This document shows, one piece after another, positions 25,001 to 36,700 of a stretch of DNA of 53,451 bases; the first letter of the stretch is position 1, and each line of letters begins with the position of its first letter. The translations under genes were made by a program, and so were the position numbers. The stretch comes from a virus. The stretch lies in the IMG/VR virus record IMGVR_UViG_3300042987_003044, positions 1 to 53,451 of that record; one strand, written 5' to 3'. Below the pieces are notes generated by a model. That model was not told the DNA's origin. It searched no databases and saw only the letters and a program-made list of their open reading frames with translations.

Positions 25001-28000
25001 GGTTGAGCACATCTTCCTCTAAAAGTTAGACGACGACCTTTAGAACTTTGCCCAAAAATAGTTTCACCTACCTCAAAAATTCCAGATGTCATTGAAATTT
25101 CAATTAGTTTTGGAACAACGAAGATAGAACTTGAATTGTTGATGAATGGATAATGTTGAGTTAAAGATCTTAAACCCCCTGCTCTGAATTCTACATTTCT
25201 TTCTCTAGCATAAGATTCTTCTTGAACAGTTGTTTTTAAAGATTCGACGTAATCATATGGTTTTGTTCTTCTATTTGCCAGTACAGTCCTAGATCTTGAT
25301 ATATAAACATGCCTAACCCACTCATCTCTTGAAGGATTTAATACTATAGACCCTTTATACTCTATATAATTGAATGGATTTACATTTTCGGTTCTTGAAG
25401 CAAATGGTTGCTGTATCCATGTTTTTTCTGTATAATTTAATGTAATTAAATCCCCAGTCTTTCTGACATTTTTATCAAGTAAAACTAAATCATCAGAATA
25501 ATCTGCAGTTTCTGGATTTATACTAGGATCTAATGCCAATTGAGGTTTAATTGACCATAAATGTGACATTGGTAAGAGATTTTTCTTTTCCGTATCAACA
25601 GAACACTGAACATCACTATTCGTTTTATCTAATAAATCATTATTTTTAAAATCATCTACAAAAAATCCAGATTTAAATCTAGATAAACCGTCAGCATCTT
25701 GTATTTGTAAAGTTTTTGTATCTAACTCCAGTAACGAAAGTGATGTAATTTCTTCTAGGTTTTTAATTCTAGTTTCAATACCACCAATATCCCTCATCGT
25801 ATATCTTCTATTGTCAATTAGTTTAATTTTAACATTATTAATCTGAGAGTCATATAAGTATGCAGGTAACTCAATAGAAGCAATATCCATTGCTTCTTCA
25901 ATATTAGTAGGTTCCTTCGGATTTAATGACGATACACCTTTTATCAGAGACAATTGCCCTAGTTTGTTCAAAACAACTTTATCAATTCTAGGCAAGTAAA
26001 AACTATATCCAATTGAGGAAGATTCTCCAGGAGTTATAACAACATTTGGAGTTATTGACGTTGAAGTTCCAAAAGTTTTATTTTCATAATAAAATGGTGA
26101 TGAAGTTGTAGATGTAAATTCAGAAACCCTTGGTCTAAAATCTATTATATCACTACAGCGTAATGTAGTTATTGAACTTCCATTTGAATAATTCACTGAT
26201 GGTATATCTTTGTTATACCTATCTGAACCATATGAATCGACTGTGTAAATGTCACCATTATCGTTGGATGGTATCTCATAAGCATCAAATATTACTAATA
26301 ATTGTTTATTTGGTGCTGAAAATTGAGATTTTCTAACTATTTTAGAATAATCATAATATTCATTTTTTTGACCTTTATCCAGATCATATCTATTTGTGAT
26401 ATTTAAATAATTGCCAAAAACTATACTTTGTATAGATAAACTAATTGCAGACTCTTGAAAATCTACTATTTCCCCAGCAATAAATTTCTTATTGTTTAAA
26501 TAAACAAATTCTATGCTATTTGAAAATCTAGTAACTATTTGTGCTATAGATCCTGATGTTTTACCAATTATTTTTTCACCAAGAACAGATTCTGTCGATA
26601 AGTTAATTCCAGATGGGAATACTAGAGAATCTAAAGTTGGTTGAGATGTATTTAAAGATTCATAAACACACAAAATATTTACAACATCTGGAACATTAAG
26701 AGAAATTTCAGAATCTTCTACACGTAGTCCATAATATTGATTATAAGTCACTCCATTTGTTATTGTAGAAACACCAGAAACTGACTTGTTTATAATTATT
26801 TTTTTGCTACGAGAAAGATTCTTAGATTTACTTCTTACTAAAGTTTTATTTAATGTAACATTAGCAGTTATATTTGATTGACTTGGTAATAATCCTGAAA
26901 AGGTTACCTGAGATCCAGCATTATTTACATCCACTTGATCAGAAGTCAGAGGCTCTATAGTTCCATTACTATATGAAATTGAATATCTTTCTTCATCAAA
27001 TGCTGTAAAATAAGTACTTGTGATTCCTGCGATTTCCGAGTTAGTTATTGTAAGATTTCCATTAGAATCTGTAGTTTTTCCTTTAACTTGATATGATATA
27101 ATTAAATTTGACCTACCTAAATCTACAGAAGAAATATTTGTATGTGCTAGTGGAGTATATAAAGAAGATTTTTCCTGATCCCTCAATATTGGATCAACAA
27201 TGCTGAAGTTTGTTAAAATATTTGATGGTATTGCACCATCAGATACTGACGTGACAGTAGTTCCTTGCCCTATTGTCAATGTAGATCCATCAGAAGATAC
27301 TGATACTACTCTATTGTAAGTAGGTACAGACTTGTCAGATCTTTGATATTTAATGATAGAATCACTTCTAATTCCAAGAAATGATTTTCCGGGACAAGTT
27401 GCAATTCCTGTTGATCCCAAATTAGTTATTGATATACTATCACCTATATTAAATCCTTGTTGTACTTTATTATAGAGAACTGTATCTGCTATAAAATCTG
27501 TTGGTATTAATCCAGATGATACCGATGTAGTATCTTGATATACTGATTTTATATCTTGACTATTATACTTTATTAATGATTTTATATTTCTTGAATATAA
27601 CTCTGCACCATTTATTAATATTTGCTCACCTTTAATAAATGATCCAGAAACTTGTGTCAATGTTATTGTTGAAGAACTTGCATCTGCAACAGTAAATCCA
27701 GAAGCTCCGGAGCTAACACCCTTAATATATGAAGATTTTGGACATTCGGATGAATTTAAACTTTCATTTAAAGTTAGAGAAGTATATATTTGAACATCAA
27801 ATAAATACAAATCCCAAATTGAGGCGTTATCTGAGTAAGCCGCATCAGTTAAACTATGGGAATATACTCTTGCCTGTCCGATATTGGTTCCTGTCCCAGA
27901 AGTTGTTGAAGATGATCTTCTTTGATTGTAAAAATATACAATATTATTTGAAGTGCTAATGCCAACTAAAGGAGTTCCATATACATTATTAACTTTAAGT

Positions 28001-29184
28001 AAATTTCCCATTTCAAATGGGACAAATGAAGACTCTGATGAGGTTTCTCTAGGTTTTTCAACATCTAAAATAGTGTTTTCGGAAATATCAATATCATATC
28101 CATATACATATGCCTTTATTGGAGAAATATTTACGCACAATAAATCATCTGAAGGTGTATTTCCGTTGACAGTTTTTTGATCTAGGTTATAAATTCCATT
28201 ATTAGAAATACCATCACTTAGTGAATTTTGAACACTAACATTTGTCGGTATAATTGTATAATTTCCAGACTCTTCATAAGTTCTCTTAGCAAAATAATCT
28301 CTTATTATAGAATATGATGATTTATCTTGAATCTTTTTGACTTCCCCATCAACTATTTTAATTATTTCAATAAAATTTTTATCATCAAAGTCATCTAATT
28401 CTTTTTTGGTTAATTCTGTAGAAATTCTAAACCTATCTGCACCTGGAGCAGAAAAATTAGAGAATCCGGATGCATTGTCATTTAAACTTTTATCTTCATT
28501 CGATGTTACGATTTCTTCAAAGACAGTAAATCCTACTCTATAAGATGTTTTGTTTGAATAAGGATCTAATATAATCTCAGATTTTGAAACATTTACAAAA
28601 GAACCTCTTATAAAATAAACACCATCATTAACTCCAACTGAAGATCCAACAGCGGTTGAATTAATACTAATAGTAGTTGCTACAGTATTATTTTGATTAA
28701 TAGTAGTGTTTCCATAAACAATATTTTCATTTACAATTAAATTTTCACCATCAACAAATTGTGAATTATTAAAATCAGAACCGGAACTTAAATACTTTAC
28801 ATATAAAGTAACATATTCAACTCCATTTTCCGGTGGAATATTATAATTAACAACCGTTGCTGTTGTGCCAGATACTGTTCCTGATATTTTTTTATTTACT
28901 AATTCATTGACATATAAAGAAACTGGAATTCCCAAATGTTCCGAATTTATTTTTACCGAATAATATTCAGAATCATAAGTAATTGATCCTGGAATTACAA
29001 GAGACCCATCTTTAAATATAGAACTTCCAAATGACTCTATTTGATTTTGTAATATAGATTGTAAAGTCGTTAATTCTCTAGATTGTACAGGATATCCTGG
29101 TTTAAATAAAACTTTATAAAAATTTTTATTTACATCAAAGTCATCAAAATATGGACTTACATTTAGATTAGTTTTTTGGGCCAT
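22087..29184 (-). CDS. giant baseplate/fibre protein with DUF4815-like N-terminus
   Basis: A 2365-residue protein. The start MAQKTNLNVSPYFDDFDVNK and the next FYKVLFKPGYPVQSRELTTL followed by LQNQIESFGSSIFKDGS match the DUF4815 type of cyanophage baseplate-associated proteins. Around residues 1540-1680 a conserved block PLAQSFTVDETGAFLTSLDL leads into VEIRTVELGTPTADLV. GxGY beta repeats (NPGIGYSNGTF, SSGNGYTVGD) occur around residues 1790-1860. A turn module (GYILVDDEVIEYDNITG) is shared with the 3963-residue protein. By position it replaces T4 gp9-gp12. Role: tail fibre attachment or distal baseplate (inference). Confidence 0.7.
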   Translation of the reverse strand: MAQKTNLNVSPYFDDFDVNKNFYKVLFKPGYPVQSRELTTLQSILQNQIESFGSSIFKDGSLVIPGSITYDSEYYSVKINSEHLGIPVSLYVNELVNKKISGTVSGTTATVVNYNIPPENGVEYVTLYVKYLSSGSDFNNSQFVDGENLIVNENIVYGNTTINQNNTVATTISINSTAVGSSVGVNDGVYFIRGSFVNVSKSEIILDPYSNKTSYRVGFTVFEEIVTSNEDKSLNDNASGFSNFSAPGADRFRISTELTKKELDDFDDKNFIEIIKIVDGEVKKIQDKSSYSIIRDYFAKRTYEESGNYTIIPTNVSVQNSLSDGISNNGIYNLDQKTVNGNTPSDDLLCVNISPIKAYVYGYDIDISENTILDVEKPRETSSESSFVPFEMGNLLKVNNVYGTPLVGISTSNNIVYFYNQRRSSSTTSGTGTNIGQARVYSHSLTDAAYSDNASIWDLYLFDVQIYTSLTLNESLNSSECPKSSYIKGVSSGASGFTVADASSSTITLTQVSGSFIKGEQILINGAELYSRNIKSLIKYNSQDIKSVYQDTTSVSSGLIPTDFIADTVLYNKVQQGFNIGDSISITNLGSTGIATCPGKSFLGIRSDSIIKYQRSDKSVPTYNRVVSVSSDGSTLTIGQGTTVTSVSDGAIPSNILTNFSIVDPILRDQEKSSLYTPLAHTNISSVDLGRSNLIISYQVKGKTTDSNGNLTITNSEIAGITSTYFTAFDEERYSISYSNGTIEPLTSDQVDVNNAGSQVTFSGLLPSQSNITANVTLNKTLVRSKSKNLSRSKKIIINKSVSGVSTITNGVTYNQYYGLRVEDSEISLNVPDVVNILCVYESLNTSQPTLDSLVFPSGINLSTESVLGEKIIGKTSGSIAQIVTRFSNSIEFVYLNNKKFIAGEIVDFQESAISLSIQSIVFGNYLNITNRYDLDKGQKNEYYDYSKIVRKSQFSAPNKQLLVIFDAYEIPSNDNGDIYTVDSYGSDRYNKDIPSVNYSNGSSITTLRCSDIIDFRPRVSEFTSTTSSPFYYENKTFGTSTSITPNVVITPGESSSIGYSFYLPRIDKVVLNKLGQLSLIKGVSSLNPKEPTNIEEAMDIASIELPAYLYDSQINNVKIKLIDNRRYTMRDIGGIETRIKNLEEITSLSLLELDTKTLQIQDADGLSRFKSGFFVDDFKNNDLLDKTNSDVQCSVDTEKKNLLPMSHLWSIKPQLALDPSINPETADYSDDLVLLDKNVRKTGDLITLNYTEKTWIQQPFASRTENVNPFNYIEYKGSIVLNPSRDEWVRHVYISRSRTVLANRRTKPYDYVESLKTTVQEESYARERNVEFRAGGLRSLTQHYPFINNSSSIFVVPKLIEISMTSGIFEVGETIFGQSSKGRRLTFRGRCAQPNHKFGPYNNPTKKYTSSPYNTSQILSSTYSATSTILNIDTSSLSEESLGEFGGFLSVGQQIIGETSGATAVVTNIRLVSDINGQISGCFYIPDFTNRDVPISFKIPTGDSTLKITASQNNDEFSSPQSDAIGIYNASGVVVTTEESIVQVRPRPPQPRRRRRGKDPLAQSFTVDETGAFLTSLDLFFAKKDSTENVYVEIRTVELGTPTADLVQDYARAILDPSDIEVSDDASIATNVKFPSPIYLQPNTEYAIVVLSPTTNNNELWIAKTGEVTVNTQDFPDVESTIVTKQYIGGSLFKSQNGTIWTASQYEDMKFKLYKANFTSKIGDVIYYNPNLSTNDLNLPRLVENAIKTFPRKLRVGIVTTTNMSSILNIGRIVGAGGSSVHGSIENVGSNVTALSISNPGIGYSNGTFTNVPLYSITGNGSGLTGTVTVSGGVVSSVSVGSSGNGYTVGDIVGVTTGSVSKGKGAQISINAINGIDTLYLSDVQGESFYETPTTTLYYKSGNSWVGIANTYTTSSTTINNLYSGNVIEITQFNHGMHSDVNKVKISGVFPDTIPTTLNSDFNVTSTSIEVVNASSFSTFEGISTSTGYILVDDEVIEYDNITGNTLNIKTRGVNNTPITAHDGGAQVFKYELNGVSLLRINTDHTMPNDPLLKSLRDFDTYHLQFSRETRSSGSSQLSFKTGSIIGGDNVSATQNIQFDSVIPQFSLITPGQSTKISAQIRTTTSTSSGGSEESFLDSGFESVELNKINYLSSTRMICSRVNEDEYLSNLPSKKSFTTKITLSSNDPNLSPVLDTQNGFVILNRNRINNPISDYAKDNRVNLVSGDPHTSIYISNKISLKQPATSLKVILAAYRPDECDFRVLYQIFRNGSGETVPSFELFPGYDNLKDTDGDGFGDFILDSTLNSGRSDAFVSSNRVNEFSEYQYSIDNLDPFTSYAIKIVMSSTNESKIPKFKDLRTIALA

Positions 29185-29187
29185 TTG

Positions 29188-30732
29188 TTAGAATTCCAGT
29201 ATAATTTTAATGTCTTCTTTTTGTCTAGAATTTCTAGAAATCAATGCTCTGTTGTCCAAATAAATTATTTCACCAGACTTTTTATTTATCTCTGGATCTG
29301 CTAATCCAGAATTAAAAATAACACCCAAATTAATTATTGCAGATCCAGTGTTAGTTGTTATTCCAGAAAAATTGAGATCTATAGATCCAGAAAATGTATT
29401 TGAAATTATTGGATTAGATGATGATTCAAAAGATAATGTCTTTGCTGATGTGGATAAACCTACATAATCTGTTTGAGATGATCCTAGATTGAGATATAAG
29501 GACCTATCCTGATAGTACTTTAAAACACCGGTTTCTACATCATATGATGCAACATATCCATAAGCTATTCCAGATGAAACTTGTTGGCGAATTTTATCAC
29601 CAATAGATAAAGTTCCAGCACTATTAACGTTGTTTATTTTTATTGAATATAGGGAAGAAAATTGTTCATCAGTAAAAATAGTATCTGATGTCGCAAGTGA
29701 TGGATTTTTTATTATTCCAACCTGCGAAAACTTTGTATCTATTGGAAAATCTTTTGTAGAATCATCGAATCTTGCATAAACAAGAACTCTATCAGATCCT
29801 AATTCTGAGTAAATATCATATCCATGACCTTTTGATGGTGGAATAATCGGAATCAATTCGGCAAACTCTTGTGGTTGATTTAATACACTGGTTCTCAAAT
29901 CAACCATACCATAAGTATATCCTGTGCCACCAGAAGTAACAGTTGCACTAACTATAGTTCCGGCATCATTTACAGTTATTAAGGCTTTACCTCCTACACC
30001 GTCACCTAAAATATCGACCTCTCCAATATTAAAGTAACCTAAACCACCATTTTTAATATATATTTTTTTTAATTGATTTTGTATATTTTCACTATTTCCA
30101 TTCTCCCTCACAGATTGTATTGAGGGGTCTGTTGATGTTTCCCAATCATTTGGGAGAACTATGTAATCTGTAGAATCAAATTTAATTACATCTGATGGAG
30201 AAATAGTAAATAAATATTTCCAAATATACCCATCACCACTTTCTCCAGCAGGAGATGGTTCCAAATCAGTAAAAGTTGGTTCATCTTGAGATGCATTTCC
30301 GATTGGATTTTCCCCAGACGAACCATTATCAATACAAATATATACTCTATAATCTGAATTTATTACATAGTAGTTGGCATCATAAAGTCTTGATGAATTT
30401 GTTATTGGAGATGAATTAAATAAGCTGTAGTCATGCCTATACATTTCATATCTTACAGATTTAGTCCAATCTACTCTTCTTATTAATCTTCTCACATTGT
30501 TTCCGATAATTTTTTTGCCAAAAATTATCGTATCTTTATAATGATTGAAATAACTAAAATTGTCCACAGGTTGTGGAACATTTTCATTCCAATTATCTGT
30601 CCTCCCAAAACCTATCCCAGATGGATTTGGGAGACCCAAAAATAGGTAATAAGAATTATCTGCGTTTTGAACAGAATCAACAAAATTTTTAGAATTTAAT
30701 ATTCTAAAATTATCTGAGACAATTGCTGCCAT
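29188..30732 (-). CDS. gp8: gp8 baseplate wedge protein
   Basis: A 514-residue wedge protein (T4 gp8 has 334). The conserved N-terminal part MAAIVSDNFRILNSKNFVDS, FLGLPNPSGIGFGRTDNWNE, then YVCIDN-type YRVYICIDNGSS and GYIWKYLFTISPSDVIKF is the gp8 core. The C-terminal half carries GxGY beta repeats (NGGLGYFNIGEVDIL, SGGTGYTYGMVDL) that explain part of the extra length. In T4, gp8 joins gp7 and gp6 in the wedge. A perfect TATAAATA lies in the gap and overlaps the end of the upstream giant gene. Confidence 0.9.
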   Translation of the reverse strand: MAAIVSDNFRILNSKNFVDSVQNADNSYYLFLGLPNPSGIGFGRTDNWNENVPQPVDNFSYFNHYKDTIIFGKKIIGNNVRRLIRRVDWTKSVRYEMYRHDYSLFNSSPITNSSRLYDANYYVINSDYRVYICIDNGSSGENPIGNASQDEPTFTDLEPSPAGESGDGYIWKYLFTISPSDVIKFDSTDYIVLPNDWETSTDPSIQSVRENGNSENIQNQLKKIYIKNGGLGYFNIGEVDILGDGVGGKALITVNDAGTIVSATVTSGGTGYTYGMVDLRTSVLNQPQEFAELIPIIPPSKGHGYDIYSELGSDRVLVYARFDDSTKDFPIDTKFSQVGIIKNPSLATSDTIFTDEQFSSLYSIKINNVNSAGTLSIGDKIRQQVSSGIAYGYVASYDVETGVLKYYQDRSLYLNLGSSQTDYVGLSTSAKTLSFESSSNPIISNTFSGSIDLNFSGITTNTGSAIINLGVIFNSGLADPEINKKSGEIIYLDNRALISRNSRQKEDIKIILEF

Positions 30733-30750
30733 TTTAAAAAGTTTTTTTAC

Positions 30751-30758
30751 TATTTATA
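30751..30758 (-). promoter_or_regulatory. late promoter TATAAATA of gp8
   Basis: An exact match on the minus strand, 19 bp before the gp8 ATG. It covers the last two codons and stop of the 3963-residue gene, so gp8 can be started independently of the very long upstream gene. Confidence 0.8.
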
Positions 30759-33700
30759 TCGGTATATTTGGTCTTAATGCTCCAAGACCTTCAAATCCAT
30801 ATCCTCTTCTTTGCATTACTGGGAATGATGATAAACCTGAATTTATGGTAAAGGAACTAACTGCAATGCCTATGGGTGATAGTCTTTCAAAATTTGACAA
30901 TCTCCCCCAAGAAAATCTCCCTAACGGATTTGTTATTGATCCAAATGTTGAAATTCCAATAACTGAAGAATCTGACTTCACATTGCATATAATTTCCGCA
31001 TTCGCAGCTAATTTTGTTATGGAGTGGATATAGTAAATATTATTTAAAAATTGAGTTCCAACACCAATAACTGCAGAATTATCAGAATCTATAGAAGTAA
31101 CTCCAGATCCAACCTTAGTATCATATATGTAAATTGGGTATCCAACTTCCAGACCATCAAAAGTCAATGCATCTGTGCTCCTTAAGTTAAATTTGAGAGC
31201 TAGTGGATTTGAAAGTGTTCCTGTTGTTGTTGTAATTCCAGTAACAATCCCAGAAAATCCTTCTACATTTGCAACATTTCTAATATTTTCATATCTAACT
31301 GCAGGAGATTCAACAATAACTTGAACTGGAATAGAAGGATCATATCCAAATCCTGGACTAGTTATAGTAATCGGAGTAGATACTGATCCATTAGAAATGT
31401 TTGCTACTGCGGATGCAATTGATCCAATACCACTCATTATATTTGGTGGTGCTGATATTTTTACATCAATTGATCCGCCAGTATATCCGGATCCAGGATT
31501 AATGATGCTTATCGATTGAATTGTTCCACCAACAGAAACAACTGCAGATAATCCTGCCGAAACCGGATTACTATTTTCGACAATTAAAACATCAAAATCT
31601 ATAATGTCTATTGGAGATTCATTTTCTTCATATAGGAAAAATCTAGAATCATCAACAAATACTTCACTATCAGAAACATTTACATTTTTAATAATTTTTG
31701 CAGTTGGATATACTCTAGACTCTAGAGAATTTCTTGACTTATATACAGGTTGTCCATTGATTATATAATCAGATTTTTGTTTTGTCCAACTTAAAATTTT
31801 ATAATTTGGTTCATCAGTTTCTATTCCTGGACCAAAATATATATTTGTTTCAAATTCATCTGAAGTATTAATACCAACAATTGTTCTTGGATTTTGAGAT
31901 ACTGATCCATATATATTATCATTTTTTATAGCCTGAACTGTATCACCAACCTTGAGAGTTTCCACAACATTGACAATATTACTGTCAACACCTCTAGTTC
32001 CTCTGTAGAAGAATATCGCTATATTATTTTCAGGTTTTGGTGGTTCCGTAAATGTAAATGATGATCCTCCAGAAAATTGGTAAGAAACTCCCGGATCTTG
32101 AATTACACCATCAATGAATATTAATAGAACAGAATTTAAATCTAATATTGGATTATTCGTTTCAAAACTTAATGTATTTCCTTGATAAATCAAAGGAAAT
32201 CTAACTCTCTCACCATCTTGTAAAAACTTTATTGTATCAATATAATCAAGTTCACCTAATTCTATTGCAGAAAAAGAATCTGTAAATATTTCTGTAACTG
32301 TAAGTGTAAAATCACTTATTGGATTTGCTAATCTCGCGTCAGTTACTAGACCAACTGGTTTAAAAACATCACCAATTTCAAAACCATATCCAGGTCTAGT
32401 GATTTTGAATGAATTTACTGAAAAATAAGTAGATCCAATTCCCGTGCTACCATAAGAGGGTCCTACCTCAACACTCATAAGCAATCCAGTTCCAGTTTCG
32501 GTAGTTATGCCTGTAGAAAGTCTTGAAACACCGATAACTGGTAAATTTTCATATGAGGGTTCTGGAAGTATTAATTGTGGATTAGTGTATCCACTTCCAC
32601 CATTACTAATATTAAACGATAAAGTACCACCTAATCCAACAATTGCAGAAATTACTGCGCCAGTTCCGGTTGAATCTGTTATTGATACAATTCCAATATT
32701 TTTATTATATCCAGATCCCCAATTACCAGTAGTTCCAATACCAATAGAGGTTATTGTGCCACCAGATACTGATGCAGTCACAGAAGCTCCTACAAGCGGT
32801 GCAAATCCTATTCCATCGGTCGATCCTAGAGAAACAATAATACCACCTCTTGGTAATTGATTTTGATTTACATCAGTTTCTGAGACTATAATTTGCCCAT
32901 TTGAAGAAGTTATTCCTGTAAATACAATTTTTGTTTTTCCAGATTCTTCAACAGTTTCATAATTATTTCCTGAATTATTTTCAGTAGATGGAGTTTGGAA
33001 AATATCATTAATAAAAACTAAATTACTACCAGGTTGAACTCCAGTTGTATTAATTCCCTGAACAGTTAAGTTCATAGAAACACCAATACCTGTAAATTGA
33101 TCAGAAATATCGTCATAAATCACGTTAGTAGTATAATCTTGCCTTAAAAATACCCTTCCATTAAAAGATGATGCTGGTCTTGGTAAATTAGTTTCATTTT
33201 CATCAGATAAAGATCTTCCTTTTGGTGCATTAGTAAAATAAATTTTACTTCCTTTAATATTATATGCCCCCCTATAAACCCTAACATTCGTAGAATCAGT
33301 GTGAGATGTGGCAGAAGATCCTATAAAACCTCTTTCAACTTCCACTAATTTAAATGTTCCTATTCCAGTTATAGGACCAAATCTACTTTGACCCAACCCA
33401 ACATTTACAACATCAACATACTCATCATCAATTTTTAGAACATCAAAAAAGAAAACTGATGATATTCCACTTAAAGAAAATATAGTTGTATCTATTCCAA
33501 CTTGACCACCATTATATTGCAATGTATGTGATATTGGCGTATATTTAATTGGATTTTGAACTACCCCATCCAAGGATAAAACGGTTTTTTCAAGTTTTTT
33601 ATACATTTCAAATTTGTGAGCATTTCCAGATCCTAGTGAAGTGAAGGTTACACCTATCCCAGACCCAGTAGTTGAATAGTCATATCTTGTAGATATTCTA

Positions 33701-36700
33701 AATTTATCTTCATCAATCTTGATGGCATAAACTTCTTTTGGAAGAATAGTTGTTAAAACTCCAACAGAATTTAAAGTAGATCCTATTCCAAGTGGTAATG
33801 GAGAAATAGTGTTGAATGTAGATCCCTCAGTATAAATTAATCTTTCTCCAGTACTAAAGAAATGATTTTTTATTGTAAATATACCAGTTGATGGATCTAA
33901 AATTGAAGAATTTGTCGGATTAAAAGTTTTTTCAAATATGGAGAAATTTTTATGTTCTAAAGGAAAACTATTTTTGGAATATCTATCACCATTAATAGCA
34001 TTGAAGAATGCTATAGAAACAGACTCTCTTATTTTCCCATATTCTAGTTGATTTGGAGTATTTAATGAGTCATATTCTGAATAAAATGCCTGATTAAAAG
34101 ATTGCAATAAATATTGGCTAGAATTATATTCAGAATCTGGATAGAACACTAATTCAACATTAGTTCCATTCAATCTACCACCAAAAGTTCCTATACCAGA
34201 TGAATTGTTTATTGACAAGAAGGGGTAATTTTTTGTATATACATCTTCACTATTATGAATAGTTAATACTTGATGAAGAGCACTTGTGTTTCCAATAGAT
34301 ACTTTAACTATAGTTTTAAATGCACTTATACTTGATAAATCTTCAGATACTATTGTTGTTGTTCCGGTAGAAACTGAGAAATTAGAATCATACTTTACAC
34401 TTTGTGTAGAGTCTTCTGGTTGATCATCAGATAAAAATATGTAAGTTCCTATTCCAGATGCTGTAGATCCAAAACCTACAACCTTAGATCTTATCAATAG
34501 TTCACTATCTGTACTATTTTCATAAGTTAAAGTTAAAATTTGAGAATCTATATATGAAGAAAATGTTCCGATACTATTTGATGATAATGATGTATTGTCT
34601 AGAGTATCAAAATAATATTCAGAAATATAAGAATCTGTACCATCAGTAGTTAAATAGATGTCTACAAAATTAGATTCACCACTAGGTTTTTGTATAATTT
34701 GAGTACTAACATAAACTGAAGATAACTGGTTAGTATCAAAACTAATAATTGATACAGTTGATCCTATTCCACTAGTAGCAGCAATTCCACTTAAATTCAC
34801 CAATCCTATAGAATAAGTTCCAATACCAGACTCAACAGATGAAAAATTACTCTTTAAAATTTTCACATCAAGGTCTGTATCGAAAGGATCATCTGGTATG
34901 ATCTCCAATGCATTTTTATTATTAAAATCTATAAATCCATTTATATCTGATATTTTATTTTCTGTACTAAAAATATTCGCTTTTTCTAAAATATAGATAT
35001 TGTCCAGATCATTTAATGTAGATATTTCAATTAGTTGAATATCTGAAGTTTTTGGATCTTTGATTTGGATAAGAAAATCAGAATAATTATCCGTATAAGT
35101 AATAATCTTTTGTGTTTCTGCTGTATTTGCTACCCTATTATCGACATTTGAAAATAAATCTTGAATATTATCAATCTTTAATACGACGTTTGAAATGCAA
35201 TCAATATAATCTGTTAATTTTTTATTTTTTAATCTTAAAAATTTGGAATAATTTGATACAACATTGGTGTCTAATACTAAGTCAAAATTATTAATAGTAT
35301 CAACTCGATTTTCATCGATATAATCAATTGTAACACTATCATTTGTTAAAAATTCTTTTACACCTACTGTAGAAGATGAAGAAACTTGTGTATCTGCAAA
35401 ATTCTTAAGACCTATGGGATGTAGTAATTGATTGACAGGACTAGATATTTCATCATACTGTTTAGAACTCTTAATTGAATAAGATAAATTTTGATAATAA
35501 TCACTATCTATTGTCACTTGATAATAATCATTTAGTTTTCCAACATCAGATTGCCACCCAAAATCTTTTTCAGTATATGAATCAATATTTAATTGATTAT
35601 TTTGTTTTAAAATAGATTTAATCTCTCCAATTACCCCTGAAATTTTTCCTTTAATTATATTACCAATTTCAAGATTATCGTATTTTTCATCAACATAAGC
35701 ATTTTTGTCTCCAGATGAAGTAATTTGCAAATCCTTCTCAACAAAAAATTCACCTTCCTTCACTAGTACTTTTTCACCTATGGTAAATTTGGAATTATTT
35801 TGGGTAACTTTAAATTTAGGATAATTTGAATAATCTACAATTAAACTATTAATAGATGGATTAATGCTAGGAGTGCCCCCATCCGAAGAAAAATTAGAAA
35901 TTTTATATTCTATGACTGCTGGATTGGTGTTGAAATAATTATAAACCTCAAAAAATACATAACCATAATCAGATGAATTAAATCCATCACCAGATTCACT
36001 AGTATTTTGAATGCCCTCAACAAATATTAAATCACCTGTAGAAAAAATTGGTGTTGGAAATCCTAAGACTGGAGTTTCTATGATACATGTAACAATTCCA
36101 CTTGATGAGTTATAACTTACCGAAGTGATAGGAATTCCATTAGTATTATTGATAGAAAATACCTCACTTTCAATCGGACTTAATCCATATGGAGTTTCCA
36201 ATATTTCAACACTACCTATAGATGAATTATTCAATATTGGTTTAAGTTGACCATAAGGATAAACTTCACGAGTTTCCGAATTTAAAATAACTAGCGAAGG
36301 TTCGGATATATAATTTTTTCCTCCATCTAAAACTTCTATACTTTCAACTTTATCGGTGTTGATTAATTCTAATATCGTTGGAAAATATGATTGGGGATTT
36401 AGAGTGTTATCAACAGAATAATCATACCCCTGATTAAAAACTTTAATGTCTGCAACTTTACCTATAGAAGACGATGATAATCTAATTGAAGCACCCTTTC
36501 CATTTTCTGATAGTATTTTTGAAAAAGTCGGTAGTTTTTTATAGTTAAAACCATTTGAAATTATATTTATTTTATTCACTCCACCATTTTCTGTTTTTGA
36601 AGTTGTTGAATACTCAAGAATATCACACTCATCTGCACTATATCCCAAAATAATTGGATTTTCCAACAGAGTAAATGAAAATGTAGTAGATCCTATTCCA